Assembly: GCA_934149005.1 (NCBI GenBank)
Contig: CAKPDN010000024.1
Location: 1 to 7,948 of the forward strand
Origin: an uncultured Clostridia bacterium
GTDB taxonomy: Bacteria > Bacillota > Clostridia > TANB77 > CAG-508
Direction of reading: 5' to 3'
Length of the DNA stretch: 7,948 bases
A program made the position numbers and the translations under genes. Shown piece by piece: positions 6,854-7,948 of the stretch (position 1 is the first letter of the stretch; each line of letters opens with the position of its first letter). A model generated the notes under the pieces. It made no database searches. It saw only the letters and a list, made by a program, of their open reading frames with translations, and was not told the origin of the DNA.

Positions 6854-6879
6854 AAAAGAGGGATAGTTCCCTCTTTTTT
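6854..6879. terminator. Bidirectional terminator between coat operon and CBM gene
   Basis: A perfect 10-bp stem AAAAGAGGGA / TCCCTCTTTT (6854-6863 and 6868-6877) with loop TAGT is followed by further T residues on the plus strand. On the minus strand it is preceded by A residues and ends in a T4 run. It serves the rightward coat genes and lies right at the 3' end of the leftward gene (stop at 6878-6880), so it can end both transcripts. Confidence 0.88.
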
Positions 6880-7345
6880 AATTTTCATTTATTTTTCTTT
6901 TATAATTTCCAGAAATTATTTTTGGAAAGTATGCAATTATTTTATAAACAGCTAAACGAATTTTCTTACTCCATAAATAAGATTTTCTTAATTTCCTAGC
7001 ATTTCCTAAAGAGATAGGTTCATCTTCTAAAACTAATAATTCATTTTGTTTTTTTTCTATTTTAAATACATAATTTTGGCAATCATTATTATCCCATTCA
7101 TTGTTATTATTTCTAAAACAGAAATTAAAAGTTTCACCTTCACCTAAAAATATTTCTGATTGAAAACCAAGTTCTGTTTTTTCCATTTTTATTTCATTCA
7201 CATTATCCCAGTTAAGACCAAATCCATAGTGAATGTAAACTTCTTCAGAGTTTTCTTGAAATAATTTCCCTGTATAAGATATTTTAACATTACTATTTTC
7301 AACTAATTTGTCTGTATTAAAAAATATGTTTTTTACTAATTCCAT
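6878..7345 (-). CDS. Cytosolic CBM25/CBM53-like carbohydrate-binding protein
   Basis: This 155-residue protein has one carbohydrate-binding module and no signal peptide. The module spans about residues 18-96. It has VKISYTG near its start, the conserved VYIHYGF (36-42) and W46, an F-x-F-C-F strand (73-77), and W84-D-N-N87, the aromatic and asparagine pattern of starch or glycogen-binding CBM25/CBM53 domains. The C-terminal 45 residues are strongly basic (repeated K/R, such as RKLRK and KRK) and include two short hydrophobic-aromatic stretches, suggesting an amphipathic, membrane- or polymer-binding tail. A role in glycogen or cell-wall polysaccharide handling is inference; no enzyme is fused or adjacent. 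GGAGAG lies 9 bases upstream of the ATG (complement of 7355-7360). It stands alone, with its own promoter. Confidence 0.75.
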   Translation of the reverse strand: MELVKNIFFNTDKLVENSNVKISYTGKLFQENSEEVYIHYGFGLNWDNVNEIKMEKTELGFQSEIFLGEGETFNFCFRNNNNEWDNNDCQNYVFKIEKKQNELLVLEDEPISLGNARKLRKSYLWSKKIRLAVYKIIAYFPKIISGNYKRKINEN

Positions 7346-7382
7346 TTGTTATATCTCTCCTTATTTATCTTTTGCTAAAAAC

Positions 7383-7411
7383 ATTATAATATTAATTTTG
7401 ATATTGTTCAA
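7383..7411 (-). promoter_or_regulatory. Promoter for the CBM gene
   Basis: On the minus strand, TTGAAC (complement of 7406-7411) and TATAAT (complement of 7383-7388) are 17 bases apart. The expected start near 7376 gives a short leader before the ATG at 7345. Confidence 0.75.
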
Positions 7412-7429
7412 GTACTTTTTGTAAAAAAA

Positions 7430-7458
7430 TTGAGAAATTTTGATTTTTTTGTTATAAT
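7430..7458 (+). promoter_or_regulatory. Rightward promoter, back to back with the CBM promoter
   Basis: TTGAGA (7430-7435) and TATAAT (7453-7458) are separated by 17 bases. Its -35 box is only 18 bases from the -35 box of the leftward promoter, so a regulator bound between them could act on both. It would transcribe the repeat-containing ORF and the prepilin-like gene. Confidence 0.65.
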
Positions 7459-7535
7459 TTTGAAATGATTTATATTTAGAATTTACTAGTAAAGGAATTT
7501 AGATTTTTTATTTATGATAAAAATAGAAATTATAC

Positions 7536-7564
7536 TTGAAATGAAACTTTTAGTGTGATAATAT
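7536..7564 (+). promoter_or_regulatory. Second rightward promoter, before the repeat ORF
   Basis: TTGAAA (7536-7541) and TAATAT (7559-7564) are separated by 17 bases. The start would be near 7571, leaving about 45 bases of leader before the ORF at 7616. The -10 box is a one-step variant of the consensus. Confidence 0.55.
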
Positions 7565-7615
7565 AAAAATGTAAATGGAAATTAAGAGATAGATTATCGG
7601 AGGAACAAAAGAAAA

Positions 7616-7759
<144 letters not shown>

Positions 7760-7811
7760 TATTGCTATCTTTTTGGCGTTTGAAAATATAAAGAAAAATG
7801 GAGGATAAAAA

Positions 7812-7948
7812 ATGACAAAGAAAGATATGAGAGGAATAACATTAATAGCACTAGTAATCACAATAATAATTTTATTAATATTAGCAGGAGTAGCAATAGG
7901 AACATTAGTGGGAGAAAATGGATTATTAGCAAAAGTAAAGCAATCAAA
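7812..7948 (+). CDS. Type IV prepilin-like protein, N-terminal part (cut by window end)
   Basis: The first 45 residues show a short basic leader MTKKDMRG followed by a hydrophobic helix starting ITLIALVIT and ending LAGVAIGTL, then GENGLL. This is the class III signal of type IV pilins and pseudopilins, with prepilin peptidase cleavage expected between G8 and I9. The usual glutamate at mature position 5 is replaced by Ala (A13), as in the large clostridial group of GITLIALVIT proteins, whose mature parts are varied surface or secreted domains. TGGAGG at 7799-7804 with 7-base spacing sets the start. No separate promoter is evident after the hairpin at 7715, so expression probably depends on read-through from the upstream promoters. 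The mature domain lies beyond the window. Confidence 0.85.
   Translation, partial: MTKKDMRGITLIALVITIIILLILAGVAIGTLVGENGLLAKVKQS

Overview
The window is strongly AT-rich, with A/T-ending codons, GGAGG-type ribosome binding sites and sigma-A type promoters. A CotF-like spore coat gene pair and a clostridial-style prepilin-like protein point to a low-GC, spore-forming member of the Clostridia (Bacillota), perhaps gut-associated. The species cannot be named from the sequence alone.

Left part (1 to about 3425), probable mobile DNA. All genes read rightward: the last 33 codons of a RhuM-like gene, a GNAT acetyltransferase, an intact Nudix hydrolase, a 37-residue small ORF and a complete 518-residue large serine recombinase. 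The roughly 320-base stretch between the Nudix gene and the small ORF holds two terminator-like hairpins and a strong 18-bp hairpin. Just past the recombinase lies the 3' half of a ZIP-family metal transporter gene. Its homology begins inside the TM4 His-Asn-x-Pro-Glu-Gly signature, and the 5' half is absent from the window. The simplest reading is that the recombinase-borne element integrated into the zip gene, that its right end is at about 3387-3427, and that the RhuM, GNAT and Nudix genes are its cargo.

Middle (3719-6880), ordinary chromosome. The zip remnant ends in a terminator. A textbook promoter then drives a PcrA/UvrD-type helicase of 770 residues with all helicase motifs and a C-terminal Tudor-like domain. 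A hairpin terminator separates it from a two-gene operon of small spore coat (CotF-like) proteins, which closes with a bidirectional terminator.

Right part (6878-7948). A minus-strand gene encodes a cytosolic CBM25/CBM53-like carbohydrate-binding protein with a basic tail. It diverges from rightward promoters that precede a 47-codon ORF containing an (AC)12 microsatellite (His-Thr repeats), a 24-bp hairpin, and the start of a type IV prepilin-like gene cut by the window edge. The ORF reads through the hairpin only at the present repeat length modulo three units. This suggests a repeat-length-gated (phase-variable) attenuator in front of the surface protein gene, which is the most novel idea in the window but is inferred.
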